Below, in pieces: positions 52,623 to 63,971 of a DNA stretch of 64,000 nucleotides; the stretch's first letter is position 1; each line of letters opens with the position of its first letter. Both the position numbers and the translations under genes were made by a program. Source of the DNA: Paenibacillus sp. OV219 (GTDB lineage Bacteria; Bacillota; Bacilli; Paenibacillales; Paenibacillaceae). Location: the NCBI RefSeq assembly GCF_900110075.1, contig NZ_FOCJ01000002.1:186001-250000 (forward strand), written 5' to 3'. A model generated the notes under the pieces. It was given only the letters and a program-made list of their open reading frames with translations, had not been told where the DNA came from and did no database searches.

Positions 52623-53333
52623 TTATTCCAGTGTATGATCGCCTTCTTCATGCTCCATGTAGCTGTAATATTCTTTATTGCGTACTACGCTGACGTGCTT
52701 GCCGGTAATATCGGTGGCTAGGAAGCTTTCGAGCGTTTCGACATAGCCATCAGCCTCATCGGCTTCAATGCCGACTTCATTGTAGCGCTGCACATTAGCG
52801 TTCTCCGACATGGCTGGTGAATCGGAGTTGCCGTACGATTCAACGATTTGCCAAGCGTCTTCGCCATCAAAGCCGTTATATCCATCTTCATGGTCATCCA
52901 TGCTCGTTCTGCCGAACGGTGGATAGAGAAATTGCTCTTCTACTGGCCGATGTTCCGAAATGTCCTGACGAGGTGAATGCGTCGCGCAATAGAGTGTATC
53001 GGGCAGCGCCTGCAGACGTGCGTGCGGAATTTGCTCCCCGCAACTGCTGCACTTGCCGTAAGTGCCGTTCTCCATTGCTTCCAGCGCCGCGTTGATACGG
53101 TTCAAGTGAAGCTCCTCCTGTTCATGCAGCGCAATATCCTTGCCACGTTCATAAGTCTCCGTTGCCGCATCGGCAGGGTGATTATCGTAGGAGGATAAAT
53201 CGCCTGAGGAATCTTTGTATGAGTTGGCTAAGCCATAATGATCGCTGCTGGCCAACCTCTGTTCGATGGCAGCCTTCTCCACGACAAGACTGCTGCGCAA
53301 GTTGCTGAGCTGGTTTTTCGTTAGGTTCGTCAT
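52623..53333 (-). CDS. YteA-family (TraR/DksA-like) sporulation protein
   Basis: A 236-aa protein. An N-terminal coiled-coil region (about residues 5-30) and DNHPADAATETYERGKDIAL (about 50-69) precede the DksA-type zinc-finger region GKCSSCGEQIPHARLQALPDTLYCATH (about 92-118). That region has three Cys and a terminal His rather than four Cys. The acidic tail (to 236) is a YteA-family feature. B. subtilis has ylyA at this place next to lspA. AAGAGGG serves as ribosome binding site. It may bind RNA polymerase like other DksA relatives; that is inference. Confidence 0.85.
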   Translation of the reverse strand: MTNLTKNQLSNLRSSLVVEKAAIEQRLASSDHYGLANSYKDSSGDLSSYDNHPADAATETYERGKDIALHEQEELHLNRINAALEAMENGTYGKCSSCGEQIPHARLQALPDTLYCATHSPRQDISEHRPVEEQFLYPPFGRTSMDDHEDGYNGFDGEDAWQIVESYGNSDSPAMSENANVQRYNEVGIEADEADGYVETLESFLATDITGKHVSVVRNKEYYSYMEHEEGDHTLE

Positions 53334-53525
53334 CAGTGCAAGCCCTCTTTTCGTCTTCGCTTGGTGGTGATCTGCATTTCGCTGCTACGTGACGTTAGTT
53401 TCTGCACTGTGCGCCATTTTTAGAGACGGGCATTCATGGATACACTGGCAGAAGGGGGGCAGGCGCGCCTCTAGTCTGCAATAGCCTTCATATGCTACAA
53501 TGTTTGGGACAAGGGGGCATATGCT

Positions 53526-54065
53526 GTGAAATATTACTATTATTGGCTCGCGATATTCGTATTTGCAGTGGACTATTTGAGCAAAAAGTGGATTGAGCAC
53601 AGCTTGACGCTCGATGAGATGAAGCCTGTGCTTGGCGACTTCTTCGTCATTACATCCGTCCGGAACAAAGGTGCGGCGTTCAGCATTTTGCAGAATCAGC
53701 GTATCTTTTTCGTTGCCATTACAATTATCGTAATTGTCGGCATCGTGTGGTACATAACGAGAATTCGCAACTCTGGAAAAATATTGCTTCTGTCGGGGCT
53801 TGGTATGGTTCTTGGCGGGGCACTTGGTAACTTCCTGGAGCGCGCTCTGTATGGCGAAGTGGTTGATTTCTTGCAATTTACATTTGGCAGTTATGTGTTC
53901 CCGATATTTAACCTGGCGGACTCCGGTATTTTTGTCGGTGTCGTCCTGATTTTGTTGGATGCTTTTATTACTTCGAAGAATGAGAACGGAGATCCAAATG
54001 ACAGACAAGAACGGAATGGACAAGATGAGCTTAATGGACAACAAGGAAATCAATTTATTGGGTGA
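53526..54065 (+). CDS. lspA: Lipoprotein signal peptidase LspA
   Basis: A 179-aa inner-membrane aspartyl peptidase (signal peptidase II) that removes signal peptides of lipoproteins such as MetQ. It has four membrane segments. Catalytic Asp residues lie in EVVDF (near 118) and NLADS (near 137). NKGAAFSIL and GGALGNFLER are conserved motifs, but the usual GNxxDR reads GNFLER, Glu replacing the non-catalytic Asp. The C-terminus has a hydrophilic tail of about 20 residues. GTG start at 53526 with AAGGGGG upstream; an extended -10 TGCTACAAT at 53494-53501 may be the promoter. The end overlaps the RluD-type gene by 68 bases. Confidence 0.93.
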   Translation: MKYYYYWLAIFVFAVDYLSKKWIEHSLTLDEMKPVLGDFFVITSVRNKGAAFSILQNQRIFFVAITIIVIVGIVWYITRIRNSGKILLLSGLGMVLGGALGNFLERALYGEVVDFLQFTFGSYVFPIFNLADSGIFVGVVLILLDAFITSKNENGDPNDRQERNGQDELNGQQGNQFIG

Positions 54066-54981
54066 AGAGCCACTCGCTTTCTCTGCCTGCGAAAGCGATG
54101 CTGGCGAGCGCCTTGATAAATATGTGACGGAGAGCATCGAAGAAGGAACCGTATCTCGCACGCAAGTGCAGGAATGGATCAAGAACGGGGCTGTACTCGT
54201 GAACGGACAAGCGGTCAAAGCGAATTACAAACTAGCTGTGGCCGATCAGGTCACGGTTATTATTCCTGAGCCGGAGGAAGCTGTCATTGAGGCACAGGCG
54301 ATTCCACTTGATGTCGTCTATGAGGATAGTGACGTTATCGTCATTAACAAGCCGCGCGGTATGGTTGTTCATCCTGCTGTGGGTCACTATTCCGGCACGA
54401 TTGTGAATGCGCTTATGTACCATTGCAAGGACCTCTCAGGCATTAACGGAGTGATGCGTCCAGGTATCGTGCACCGGATCGACAAAGATACTTCAGGCCT
54501 GTTAATGGCGGCGAAGAACGATCTTGCGCATGCATCGCTCGCGGCGCAGCTCAAGGAGCATAGTGTAACCCGCAAGTATCTCGCGCTCGTTCATGGCAAT
54601 ATGCCGCATGAGCACGGAACGGTTGATGCACCAATCGGAAGAGATCCGAGGGAACGGAAGCTGTTCACAGTCATCCACAAAGGCAGCAAGCACGCGGTCA
54701 CTCACTTTCAAGTGGTTGAACGATTCGGCGACTATACGCTGCTTGAGCTGAAGCTCGAAACCGGACGTACACATCAGATTCGTGTACATATGAAGTACAT
54801 CGAGCATCCGCTCGCGGGCGATCCGCTCTATGGACGGAATAAGACGATCGGCCTGAAGGGGCAAGCGCTGCATGCGGCTGTGCTAGGATTTGTTCATCCG
54901 CGCTCAGGGGAATATATGGAATTTGAAGCGCCGGTTCCGCCAGATATGGAGCATGAATTGATGATTCTGCGTCAGCGCTAA
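53998..54981 (+). CDS. ylyB: RluD/RluA-family 23S rRNA pseudouridine synthase (YlyB)
   Basis: A 327-aa enzyme forming pseudouridine in RNA. An N-terminal S4 domain (about residues 32-95, GERLDKYVTE) precedes the catalytic domain with GIVHRIDKDTSGLLMAAK (about 156-173, catalytic Asp in HRIDxxTSG) and LETGRTHQIRVHM near 250. The ATG at 53998 has GGAG upstream and overlaps lspA; the frame can be read back to 53959 without support. The lspA-ylyB-pyrR order is that of B. subtilis, with dapL inserted here. Which uridines are modified cannot be read from sequence. Confidence 0.93.
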   Translation: MTDKNGMDKMSLMDNKEINLLGEEPLAFSACESDAGERLDKYVTESIEEGTVSRTQVQEWIKNGAVLVNGQAVKANYKLAVADQVTVIIPEPEEAVIEAQAIPLDVVYEDSDVIVINKPRGMVVHPAVGHYSGTIVNALMYHCKDLSGINGVMRPGIVHRIDKDTSGLLMAAKNDLAHASLAAQLKEHSVTRKYLALVHGNMPHEHGTVDAPIGRDPRERKLFTVIHKGSKHAVTHFQVVERFGDYTLLELKLETGRTHQIRVHMKYIEHPLAGDPLYGRNKTIGLKGQALHAAVLGFVHPRSGEYMEFEAPVPPDMEHELMILRQR

Positions 54982-55090
54982 CTGTAGATTAGTGCAAACT
55001 TTTCGCCATATACTTTATGTGGCTTCACACATCCGATAAGCTATGATTGATTCAAATTGGCATTAGTGAAACGAAGGGTGAGGAATATCC

Positions 55091-56326
55091 ATGACGCAAA
55101 TTAATCAAAACTATACACAGCTGCAAGGCAGCTATCTGTTCTCCGAAATCGCGAAACGCCGTACGAAGTTCATCCAGGATAACCCGAACGCTCAAATCAT
55201 TAGCCTCGGTATTGGCGATGTAACACGCGGCCTTCCAGACGCGATTACGAAAGCGATGCACGCAGCGGTAGACGAGCTTGCGAATCCAGGCACATTCCGC
55301 GGTTATGGCCCGGAGCAAGGTTATGACTTCCTGATCAACGATATTATCAATAACGACTACAAAGCACGCGGCATCGACATCGGCACGAACGAAGTATTCG
55401 TAAGCGACGGCTCGAAGTGCGATGTTGGTAATATTCAAGAGATTTTCAGCGAGAACGCAGTAGTAGCCGTACAAGACCCGGTTTACCCGGTTTATGTAGA
55501 CACGAACGTTATGGCTGGCCGTTCCGGCAAGTTCAACAAGGAAACGAACCAATACGAGAACATCGTTTACTTGAAGTGCGATGCTTCCAACAACTTTACG
55601 CCAAGCCTTCCTGACCGCAAAGTTGACCTTATCTACCTTTGCTACCCGAACAACCCGACGGGCATGACGCTGTCGAAGGAAGAGCTGAAGCGCTGGGTTG
55701 ATTTTGCCAAAGCGAATGACTGCATCATCCTGTACGATTCCGCGTACGAAGCATTCATTCAAGAAGCTGACGTTCCACGCAGCATCTACGAGATCGAAGG
55801 CGCGAAGGAAGTTGCGATTGAATTCCGCAGCTTCTCGAAGACAGCCGGCTTCACGGGCGTACGCTGCGCATACACAGTTGTGCCTCGCGAGCTGAAAGCG
55901 AAGGATGCTGACGGCAACGTATTGCTCGTTAACGATCTGTGGAACCGCCGCCACACAACGAAGTTCAACGGTGTATCTTATGTAACACAACGCGGAGCAT
56001 CTGCGATTTACTCGCCAGAAGGCAAAGCGCAAATTGCTTCCATCATCGATTACTACATGACGAATGCAGGCATTATCCGCGAAGGTCTTTCTTCACTCGG
56101 TCTTGAAGTATTCGGCGGTGTGAACGCGCCTTACATCTGGCTGAAGACGCCAAACGGTCTTGATTCCTGGGCATTCTTCGACAAGCTTCTGTCGGAAGCG
56201 AACATTGTCGGAACACCGGGTGTGGGCTTCGGTCAAGCAGGTCAAGGCTACTTCCGCTTGACGGCGTTCGGTAGCCGCGAGAATACGGAAAAAGCGGTTG
56301 AACGGATCACGAAATTGTCGCTGTAG
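55091..56326 (+). CDS. dapL: LL-diaminopimelate aminotransferase DapL
   Basis: A 411-aa PLP enzyme converting tetrahydrodipicolinate directly to LL-diaminopimelate, a one-step route in lysine and mDAP synthesis. Family marks are [14 protein letters not shown] (about residues 10-23), [13 protein letters not shown] (about 39-51), [10 protein letters not shown] (about 69-78), YPNNPTGM (near 183-190) and the PLP Lys in [10 protein letters not shown] (about 258-267). Many Bacillus species use the acetylase pathway instead. A GGGTGAGGA ribosome binding site precedes the ATG. Codon use is strongly C-ending compared with neighbours such as lspA, suggesting high expression. No terminator is evident before the pyr promoter. 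Confidence 0.92.
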   Translation: MTQINQNYTQLQGSYLFSEIAKRRTKFIQDNPNAQIISLGIGDVTRGLPDAITKAMHAAVDELANPGTFRGYGPEQGYDFLINDIINNDYKARGIDIGTNEVFVSDGSKCDVGNIQEIFSENAVVAVQDPVYPVYVDTNVMAGRSGKFNKETNQYENIVYLKCDASNNFTPSLPDRKVDLIYLCYPNNPTGMTLSKEELKRWVDFAKANDCIILYDSAYEAFIQEADVPRSIYEIEGAKEVAIEFRSFSKTAGFTGVRCAYTVVPRELKAKDADGNVLLVNDLWNRRHTTKFNGVSYVTQRGASAIYSPEGKAQIASIIDYYMTNAGIIREGLSSLGLEVFGGVNAPYIWLKTPNGLDSWAFFDKLLSEANIVGTPGVGFGQAGQGYFRLTAFGSRENTEKAVERITKLSL

Positions 56327-56344
56327 CATTAGAGGAAAACAATC

Positions 56345-56374
56345 TTGACATGGATGTTTCTTTCATGAGATAAT
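56345..56374 (+). promoter_or_regulatory. Sigma-A promoter of the pyr operon
   Basis: A perfect TTGACA (56345-56350), an 18-base spacer, and GATAAT (56369-56374), 21 bases ahead of the PyrR-binding sequence. Confidence 0.82.
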
Positions 56375-56394
56375 TCTTCTAATGAACAGCAGTA

Positions 56395-56573
56395 CCTTTA
56401 ATTCAGTCCAGAGAGACTGGCAAGGTAACGTGATTCGCTGATTCAACTTATAGCAGGACAATCCTATCCGCTTGCGCGCGTTCGCATCAGCGGGGCTTGC
56501 CTTACATCCTATAGTTGATCACCGGCGTAAACAGTTAAACTCCTTGCGAACTCTCGCAAGGAGTTTTTTTTTG
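56395..56573 (+). promoter_or_regulatory. PyrR-controlled attenuator of the pyr operon
   Basis: CAGTCCAGAGAGACTGG (56405-56420) is the PyrR-binding anti-antiterminator sequence. Downstream a terminator pairs AACTCCTTGCGA with TCGCAAGGAGTT (about 56538-56565), then a run of T. With high UMP/UTP, PyrR should bind the upstream hairpin and let the terminator form. Only this one attenuator is visible in the operon. Confidence 0.88.
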
Positions 56574-56608
56574 TGCCCAGCCAGCAGTTTAAAGCAGCTA
56601 TTCGGTGA

Positions 56609-57169
<561 letters not shown>

Positions 57170-57187
57170 AAGGAGGAAGCTTTGGAC

Positions 57188-58093
57188 ATGACGAGAACAG
57201 CAACATTGATTAAAGAACGAAGCTTGCTCGGACTGAAGGAGATTAGCCAAGAAGAAATTACTTCGATTCTTGATCGGGCGGCATATTGGGAAGCCAGCTC
57301 GAACAAGCTAAATCCGGTGCTGCATGAAAAATTTGTAGCGAATATGTTTTTTGAGAATAGTACAAGAACGAGGTTCTCCTTCGAGGTGGCAGAAAAACGG
57401 CTTGGCGCGCAAGTGCTGAACTTCTCGGCAGCCGTGTCCAGCGTCCAGAAGGGTGAATCCATCTATGATACGGTCCGTACGCTGGAGTCGATGGGCATCG
57501 ACGCTGGCATCATCCGGCTAAAGCCGAACGGTGTGCTGACTGAGCTTAGCGAGAGGATCAAAGTACCGCTTATCAATGCTGGTGACGGCAACAATGAGCA
57601 TCCGACGCAAGGGTTGCTCGATCTGTATACGATGCGCAAGCAGTTCGGTGAGCTGAAGGGACTGACGGTCACGATTATCGGCGATGTGCTTCACAGCCGA
57701 GTGGCTCGCTCGAACTTGTATGCTCTGCAGAAGTTTGGCGCGAACGTGCAGTTCTGTTCGCCGGACAATCTGCGCGCGCCGGAGCTGAACGCACCTTATG
57801 TCACAATGGAAGAAGCTCTTCGCTCGGACGTCGTCATGATGCTGCGTGTGCAGCTTGAACGCCATGAAGACGGTATGATGGGACCGGCAGAGGCTTACCG
57901 CGAGCAGTTCGGATTAACGGAGGAGCGTGCAGCCACAATCGCGCCACATGCGATCATCATGCACCCGGCACCGATTAACCGCGGCGTTGAGATCGACGAT
58001 GCCGTCATTGAAAGCCCACAATCGCGTATTTTCCCGCAGATGGAGAACGGCGTGCCGATTCGGATGGCTGTTATAGAACGGGCACTTGCCTAA
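57188..58093 (+). CDS. pyrB: Aspartate carbamoyltransferase catalytic subunit
   Basis: A 301-aa enzyme making carbamoyl-aspartate from carbamoyl phosphate and aspartate in pyrimidine synthesis. The carbamoyl-phosphate site FFENSTRTRFSFE (about residues 53-65), KGESIYDT (near 86), GDGNNEHPTQGLLDL (near 134) and the DVVMMLRVQLER loop are present. The start is ATG 57188 or TTG 57182, both behind AGGAGG at 57171-57176. Catalytic subunit only; no pyrI regulatory subunit gene is adjacent, as in other Bacilli. Confidence 0.95.
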   Translation: MTRTATLIKERSLLGLKEISQEEITSILDRAAYWEASSNKLNPVLHEKFVANMFFENSTRTRFSFEVAEKRLGAQVLNFSAAVSSVQKGESIYDTVRTLESMGIDAGIIRLKPNGVLTELSERIKVPLINAGDGNNEHPTQGLLDLYTMRKQFGELKGLTVTIIGDVLHSRVARSNLYALQKFGANVQFCSPDNLRAPELNAPYVTMEEALRSDVVMMLRVQLERHEDGMMGPAEAYREQFGLTEERAATIAPHAIIMHPAPINRGVEIDDAVIESPQSRIFPQMENGVPIRMAVIERALA

Positions 58094-58144
58094 CATCTAT
58101 GTTAATCAACAAACTACAGAGTGATAAAGGAGAACGAACCTACA

Positions 58145-59434
58145 ATGGCATTATGGATACTTAACGGTCTCGTATGGGACGAACAGACAGTTGAAGCGAC
58201 TCGCAAGCATGTACGTGTAGAGAATGGTCTTATCCAAGCCATTCAAGATGCAGCGAATGGCAATCCGGACACGGCTGGTCACGATACGATTGATGCGAAT
58301 GGGAAATTGATCTCCGCAGGATTCATTGATATGCATGTTCACTTGCGTGAACCAGGCTTTGAATATAAAGAAGATATCGCGAGCGGCACACGCTCGGCAG
58401 CACGCGGCGGCTTCACAACAATCGCATGTATGCCGAACACGCGTCCAGTAACGGATACTCCTGCAACGGTGCGTTACATATTGGATAAAGCGGCAACAGC
58501 CGGCATCGTGAATGTACTGCCTTATGCAGCGATTACGAAGAACGAGCTCGGTCGTGAGCTGACAGATTTCGCGGCGCTGAAGGAAGCGGGCGCAATCGGC
58601 TTTACGGACGACGGCGTCGGCGTACAGAATGCGCAAATGATGAAGGACGCGATGAACCTGGCAGCTTCGATGAACATGCCAGTTATCGCACACTGTGAGG
58701 ATGATTCCCTCGTAGTCGGCGCGGCGGTAACTGATGGTAAGTTCGCAAGAGAGAACGGCCTGAAGGGTATCCCGAATGAGTCAGAGGCGATCCACGTTGG
58801 TCGTGACATTTTGCTAGCGGAAGCGACTGGGGTTCACTACCACGTCTGCCACGTCAGCACAGAGCAGTCGGTAAGACTGATTCGGATGGCGAAGCAGATC
58901 GGTATTAAAGTGACCGGTGAGGTATGTCCGCATCACTTGATCCTCTCGGATGAAGATATCCCTAGCATGGATGCAAATTGGAAAATGAACCCGCCGCTTC
59001 GTTCGCCTCGTGATGTGCAGGCAGTCATCGAAGGCTTGGAAGATGGTACGCTCGACATGATTGTTACCGACCACGCGCCGCACAGCCAAGAAGAGAAGGC
59101 ACGCGGGATGATGCTGGCTCCATTCGGCATCACAGGCTTCGAGACAGCTTTCCCGCTCATGTATACGAAATTCGTTCGCACGGGCAAATGGACGCTTGGA
59201 TTCCTTTTGAAGCGCATGACTGAAGATCCTGCTCGCGTATTTGGCCTCAAGAGCGGCGTGCTGCAAGCAGGCGCTCCGGCTGATCTCACGATTGTCGATC
59301 TTGAGAACGAGCGTGAAGTGAATCCAGAGAGCTTTGCTTCGAAGGGCAAGAACACTCCGTTCGGCGGTTGGAAGCTGCACGGCTGGCCGGTAGCGACAAT
59401 CGTGAATGGGAATGTCGTTTGGTCGGAACTGTAA
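58145..59434 (+). CDS. pyrC: Dihydroorotase
   Basis: A 429-aa zinc-dependent amidohydrolase closing carbamoyl-aspartate to dihydroorotate. The metal-binding HVHLREPG (about residues 61-68), IAHCEDD (near 180), CHVST (near 238) and the catalytic VTDHAPHSQEEK (about 304-315) show a type I dihydroorotase. ATG 58145 is the start; AAGGAG lies 11 bases upstream. A longer start at 58121 would span the ribosome binding site. Next comes carA after 92 bases. Confidence 0.95.
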   Translation: MALWILNGLVWDEQTVEATRKHVRVENGLIQAIQDAANGNPDTAGHDTIDANGKLISAGFIDMHVHLREPGFEYKEDIASGTRSAARGGFTTIACMPNTRPVTDTPATVRYILDKAATAGIVNVLPYAAITKNELGRELTDFAALKEAGAIGFTDDGVGVQNAQMMKDAMNLAASMNMPVIAHCEDDSLVVGAAVTDGKFARENGLKGIPNESEAIHVGRDILLAEATGVHYHVCHVSTEQSVRLIRMAKQIGIKVTGEVCPHHLILSDEDIPSMDANWKMNPPLRSPRDVQAVIEGLEDGTLDMIVTDHAPHSQEEKARGMMLAPFGITGFETAFPLMYTKFVRTGKWTLGFLLKRMTEDPARVFGLKSGVLQAGAPADLTIVDLENEREVNPESFASKGKNTPFGGWKLHGWPVATIVNGNVVWSEL

Positions 59435-59526
59435 GAATAGCGAAATAGAGATCATAATTCGATAACGCAGCGGATGCTTCAATTGCAGGATGGGAAGATT
59501 CGCAATAACTTTTAGGAGTGATACGG

Positions 59527-60672
59527 ATGCAAGCTAGATTGTTGTTGGAAGACGGCACACTGTTTACAGGACTCGGCTTTGGCGCTGAGGGACAATCCGC
59601 GGGTGAGGTTGTATTTAATACCGGGATTACAGGCTACCAAGAGGTGCTATCTGATCCGTCCTATTGTGGACAGATCGTGACAATGACCTATCCGCTAATC
59701 GGAAACTATGGCATTACACGCGATGACTTTGAAGCGGTTCGCCCTTATATTCACGGGTTTGTCGTTCGTCGTCACGAGCCAGTGCCAAGCAACTGGAGAG
59801 CGGAATACACGCTTGACCGCCTGCTGAAAGAGTATGGCATTATCGGAATTAGCGATATTGATACACGGATGCTGACTCGTAAGCTGCGTCACTTCGGTAC
59901 GATGAAAGGTATCTTGTCAACAGGTGCTGAGCGTGTTGAAGAGCTTGCAGAGCGTCTGAACATCTCACAGCTGATGCACGATCAAGTTGCTCGCACATCG
60001 ACGAAGAGCATCTTCTCGAGCCCTGGCGACCGCGAACGTATCGTGCTGGTCGACTACGGCGCGAAGAGCGGAATTCTCCGCGAGCTAACGAAGCGCGGCT
60101 GCGACGTTGTCGTTGTTCCGCACGACACAACAGCAGAACAAATCCGCCGCCTGAACCCAGATGGCATTCAATTGTCCAATGGCCCTGGCGACCCGAAAGA
60201 TGTGCCGCACGCGGTGAAGATGATTCAAGAGCTGCTCGGCGAATATCCGATCTTCGGTATCTGCCTTGGACACCAACTGTTCGCACTCGCTTGCGGCGCT
60301 GACACAGCGAAGCTGAAGTTTGGCCACCGCGGTGGCAACCATCCGGTGAAGGAGCTTGCTACAAGCCGCTGTTACATCACTAGCCAGAATCACGGCTACA
60401 CAGTGGTCGAAGAGTCGGTTGCAGGCACGAAGCTGGAAGTATCGCATATTAACAACAATGACCGCACAATCGAGGGTCTCAAGCATGCGGAATTCCCGGC
60501 ATTCTCGGTTCAATATCACCCGGAAGCAGCTCCAGGACCTTACGATTCGAGCTACCTGTTTGATGAATTCCTGGATATGATCCGTACCCATAAGAAGAAC
60601 AATCCGCAAAAACCGCGTCAAGCTGAGCTTGCTGCATCATTGAGAGGAGAACTGCAATATGCCCAGAAATAA
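59527..60672 (+). CDS. carA: Carbamoyl-phosphate synthase small (glutaminase) subunit
   Basis: A 381-aa subunit that hydrolyses glutamine and passes ammonia to CarB. The N-terminal domain shows [21 protein letters not shown] (about residues 25-45; given as family positions). The class I glutaminase has the nucleophile in GICLGHQ (about 245-251) with His/Glu in [10 protein letters not shown] (about 330-339). ATG 59527 follows AGGAGTGAT; the GTG at 59518 is less likely. It overlaps carB by 14 bases. In the pyr operon it corresponds to pyrAA of B. subtilis. Confidence 0.95.
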   Translation: MQARLLLEDGTLFTGLGFGAEGQSAGEVVFNTGITGYQEVLSDPSYCGQIVTMTYPLIGNYGITRDDFEAVRPYIHGFVVRRHEPVPSNWRAEYTLDRLLKEYGIIGISDIDTRMLTRKLRHFGTMKGILSTGAERVEELAERLNISQLMHDQVARTSTKSIFSSPGDRERIVLVDYGAKSGILRELTKRGCDVVVVPHDTTAEQIRRLNPDGIQLSNGPGDPKDVPHAVKMIQELLGEYPIFGICLGHQLFALACGADTAKLKFGHRGGNHPVKELATSRCYITSQNHGYTVVEESVAGTKLEVSHINNNDRTIEGLKHAEFPAFSVQYHPEAAPGPYDSSYLFDEFLDMIRTHKKNNPQKPRQAELAASLRGELQYAQK

Positions 60673-63600
60673 TAAGCTGAAAAAAATTCTCGTTATCGGA
60701 TCTGGCCCAATCGTCATTGGGCAAGCAGCTGAGTTTGATTACGCTGGTACGCAAGCTTGCCAAGCGCTTAAGGAAGAAGGCTACGAGGTTGTTCTAATCA
60801 ACAGCAACCCGGCAACAATCATGACGGACACGAACATGGCTGATAAAGTCTATATCGAGCCAATCACACTAGAATTCGTTTCACAGATCATTCGTCAAGA
60901 GCGTCCTGACGGCTTACTGCCGACACTGGGCGGACAAACAGGTCTGAACATGGCGGTTGAACTGGCACGCGCAGGCGTTCTAGAGAGCGAAAACGTACAA
61001 TTGCTCGGTACGCAGCTGACAGCGATTGAGAAAGCGGAAGACCGCGACTTATTCCGCGATCTGATGCGTGAGCTGGAGCAGCCGGTGCCGGATTCGGTAA
61101 TCGTAACGACGGTGCGGGAAGCGGTTGATTTTGCAAATGAAATCGGCTACCCAATCATCGTTCGTCCGGCATACACACTGGGCGGTACAGGCGGCGGTAT
61201 CTGCGCGAACGAAACGGAGCTTCTGGAGACTGTTGCATCAGGTATTCGTTACAGCCCAATTAACCAATGCTTGATCGAGAAGTCGATCGCAGGCATGAAG
61301 GAAGTTGAATACGAGGTTATGCGTGATGCGAACGACAACTGTATCGTCGTTTGTAACATGGAGAACTTCGACCCGGTTGGCGTACACACAGGCGATTCCA
61401 TCGTTGTAGCACCAAGCCAAACGCTGTCCGATCGTGAGTACCAAATGCTTCGTTCGGCATCGTTGAAGATTATCCGTGCGCTGAGCATCGAGGGCGGCTG
61501 TAACGTACAGTTCGCGCTTGATCCATACAGCTACCAATACTACGTCATCGAGGTTAACCCGCGTGTAAGCCGTTCCTCGGCGCTTGCATCGAAGGCGACT
61601 GGCTACCCAATCGCGAAGATGGCTGCGAAGATCGCAGTTGGTTATACACTTGATGAGCTCGTGAACCCGGTAACGGGCCAAACCTATGCAATGTTCGAGC
61701 CAACGCTGGACTACATCGTATCGAAGATTCCACGCTGGCCGTTCGATAAATTTACAAGTGCGAACCGTAAGCTGGGCACTCAGATGAAAGCAACAGGCGA
61801 AGTTATGGCGATTGGCCGTACATTCGAGGAATCCATGCATAAAGCAGTCCGTTCCCTCGAAATCGGCACACACCGTTTCCACTTGAAAGATGCGGTTGAG
61901 CTGAGCGACGATGTGCTTCAAATGCGCCTACAGAAACCGGATGACGAGCGCATGTTCCTCGTAGCGGAAGCGTTCCGCCGCGGTTACGCGCTGCAAGACA
62001 TTCAAGATCTGACGAAGATCGACTGGTGGTTCCTTGACAAGATCGAAGGCATCGTCGCATTCGAAGCAGAGCTGCGCGCTGCATCCGTTCTGAGCAAAGA
62101 GCAGCTCTACGCAGCGAAGCGCAAAGGCTTCTCGGACCGTTCTATTGCGGATATTCGCCGTGAAGGCAACCACACGACAATGATCGATGAGTACGATATT
62201 CGCAAATACCGCCTGGAGCAAGGTCTCAAACCAGTTTACAAAATGGTTGATACTTGCGCAGCGGAATTCGAAGCGACAACACCGTACTACTACTCGACAT
62301 ACGAGGTAGAGAACGAAGTAACGGAAACAACCAAGGAGAAAGTACTTGTACTTGGTTCCGGTCCAATTCGTATCGGTCAAGGTATCGAATTCGACTACTC
62401 GACGGTGCATGCGGTTTGGGCGATTCAGAAAGCAGGCTACGAAGCGGTTATCATCAACAATAACCCAGAGACGGTTTCGACTGACTTCAGCACATCCGAC
62501 CGTCTATACTTCGAGCCGCTCTTCTTCGAAGATGTGATGAACGTCATCGAGCAAGAGAATCCAATCGGCGTTATCGTACAATTCGGTGGTCAAACAGCGA
62601 TTAACCTTGCTGCTCCACTGACTAAGGCAGGCGTTCGTATCCTTGGCTCAAGCCTCGAGAGTATCGACGCTGCCGAAGATCGCAAGAAATTCGAAGCTCT
62701 TCTGAACGAGCTGAACATTAAGCAGCCGAAAGGCAAAACAGTGACTTCCGTTGACGAAGCGGCTGCAGCTGCAGAAGGCCTCGGCTATCCAGTGCTCGTT
62801 CGTCCATCGTACGTCCTTGGCGGACGCGCAATGGAGATCGTATACTCCGATGAAGAATTGCTGACATACATGGTTCAAGCTGTAAAAATCAATCCAGAGC
62901 ATCCGGTTCTGATCGACCGTTACATGCTTGGTAAAGAAGCGGAAGTTGACGCGATCTGCGATGGCGAGACGGTTCTGATCCCAGGTATCATGGAGCACGT
63001 CGAGCGTGCTGGCGTTCACTCCGGTGACTCGATCGCTGTATATCCGCCGCAATCGATCTCGCAGGAACTGCAGCAGAAGATGGTCGAGATTACGGACAGA
63101 ATCGCGCGCGGCTTGAACGTCATCGGTCTTGTGAACATCCAGTTCGTTATCTTCCAGGATGAAGTGTACGTAATCGAGGTAAACCCACGTTCCTCGCGTA
63201 CGGTTCCGTTCCTGAGCAAAGTAACGAACATTCCGATGGCGAACCTGGCAACACAAGCGATTCTTGGCACGAAGCTCTCGAGCCTTGGTTACTCGAACGG
63301 CCTGTGGCCGGAAGACGAGTATGTATCGGTTAAAGTGCCGGTCTTCTCGTTCGCTAAGCTGCGCCGCGTTGACCCAACACTGACGCCGGAGATGAAATCG
63401 ACGGGCGAAGTTATGGGCCGTGACTATCAATATGCTAAAGCATTGTACAAAGGTCTGGTCGGTGCTGGTATGCGCATCCCGCCAACAGGCTCGATCATCG
63501 CTACCGTGTCGGACAAAGACAAGCCGGAAGCGATCGAGATTCTGCGCGGATTCTACGAGCTGGGCTACAACATTGTCGCAACTGGCGGTACAGCGACTGC

Positions 63601-63877
63601 GCTGGAAGATGCTGGCTTGCGTGTACAACGTGTGAACAAGCTAAGCGAAGGTTCGCCGAACATTCTGGATCTGATTCGCGAGAACCAAGCGCACTTCGTC
63701 GTGAACACATTGACGAAGGGCAAGACGCCAGAGCGTGACGGCTTCCGTATTCGCCGTGAAGCAGTTGAGAACGGCGTTGTATGTATGACATCACTTGATA
63801 CAGTTCGCGCATTGCTGACTATGCTCGAAGCGATTAACTTCGCTTCGCGTCCTATGCCAGTACTAGCGAAGAAATAA
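60659..63877 (+). CDS. carB: Carbamoyl-phosphate synthase large subunit
   Basis: A 1072-aa subunit with two homologous ATP-grasp halves, making carbamoyl phosphate from bicarbonate, ammonia and two ATP. The first half starts [19 protein letters not shown] (about residues 12-30) and the second [19 protein letters not shown] (about 562-580). [10 protein letters not shown] (near 170) and the equivalent [11 protein letters not shown] (near 717) are ATP loops; the C-terminal MGS-like allosteric domain (about 935-1072) includes [12 protein letters not shown]. Start lies within the carA end with AGGAGA upstream. Corresponds to pyrAB. Confidence 0.96.
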   Translation: MPRNNKLKKILVIGSGPIVIGQAAEFDYAGTQACQALKEEGYEVVLINSNPATIMTDTNMADKVYIEPITLEFVSQIIRQERPDGLLPTLGGQTGLNMAVELARAGVLESENVQLLGTQLTAIEKAEDRDLFRDLMRELEQPVPDSVIVTTVREAVDFANEIGYPIIVRPAYTLGGTGGGICANETELLETVASGIRYSPINQCLIEKSIAGMKEVEYEVMRDANDNCIVVCNMENFDPVGVHTGDSIVVAPSQTLSDREYQMLRSASLKIIRALSIEGGCNVQFALDPYSYQYYVIEVNPRVSRSSALASKATGYPIAKMAAKIAVGYTLDELVNPVTGQTYAMFEPTLDYIVSKIPRWPFDKFTSANRKLGTQMKATGEVMAIGRTFEESMHKAVRSLEIGTHRFHLKDAVELSDDVLQMRLQKPDDERMFLVAEAFRRGYALQDIQDLTKIDWWFLDKIEGIVAFEAELRAASVLSKEQLYAAKRKGFSDRSIADIRREGNHTTMIDEYDIRKYRLEQGLKPVYKMVDTCAAEFEATTPYYYSTYEVENEVTETTKEKVLVLGSGPIRIGQGIEFDYSTVHAVWAIQKAGYEAVIINNNPETVSTDFSTSDRLYFEPLFFEDVMNVIEQENPIGVIVQFGGQTAINLAAPLTKAGVRILGSSLESIDAAEDRKKFEALLNELNIKQPKGKTVTSVDEAAAAAEGLGYPVLVRPSYVLGGRAMEIVYSDEELLTYMVQAVKINPEHPVLIDRYMLGKEAEVDAICDGETVLIPGIMEHVERAGVHSGDSIAVYPPQSISQELQQKMVEITDRIARGLNVIGLVNIQFVIFQDEVYVIEVNPRSSRTVPFLSKVTNIPMANLATQAILGTKLSSLGYSNGLWPEDEYVSVKVPVFSFAKLRRVDPTLTPEMKSTGEVMGRDYQYAKALYKGLVGAGMRIPPTGSIIATVSDKDKPEAIEILRGFYELGYNIVATGGTATALEDAGLRVQRVNKLSEGSPNILDLIRENQAHFVVNTLTKGKTPERDGFRIRREAVENGVVCMTSLDTVRALLTMLEAINFASRPMPVLAKK

Positions 63878-63901
63878 TAGAGATTACGGTCGTTAACGGT
63901 C

Positions 63902-63931
63902 GCGAAAGCCTGCCTACAAGCAGGCTTTCGC
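63902..63931 (+). other. Hairpin after carB
   Basis: GCGAAAGCCTGC (63902-63913) pairs perfectly with GCAGGCTTTCGC (63920-63931). No T-run follows, so it may be an RNA-stability or processing hairpin rather than a terminator. Confidence 0.5.
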
Positions 63932-63971
63932 CATGCTCGTATAGCGAAGAACACGGGAAGGTGGAGCGGAA

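Noticed and set aside
55052-56032. Long antisense ORF (326 codons) over dapL
   Set aside because: Results from strong codon bias in dapL; no ribosome binding site and no plausible protein pattern.
62648-63628. Long antisense ORF (326 codons) over carB
   Set aside because: Same cause as over dapL; carB is clearly intact on the plus strand.
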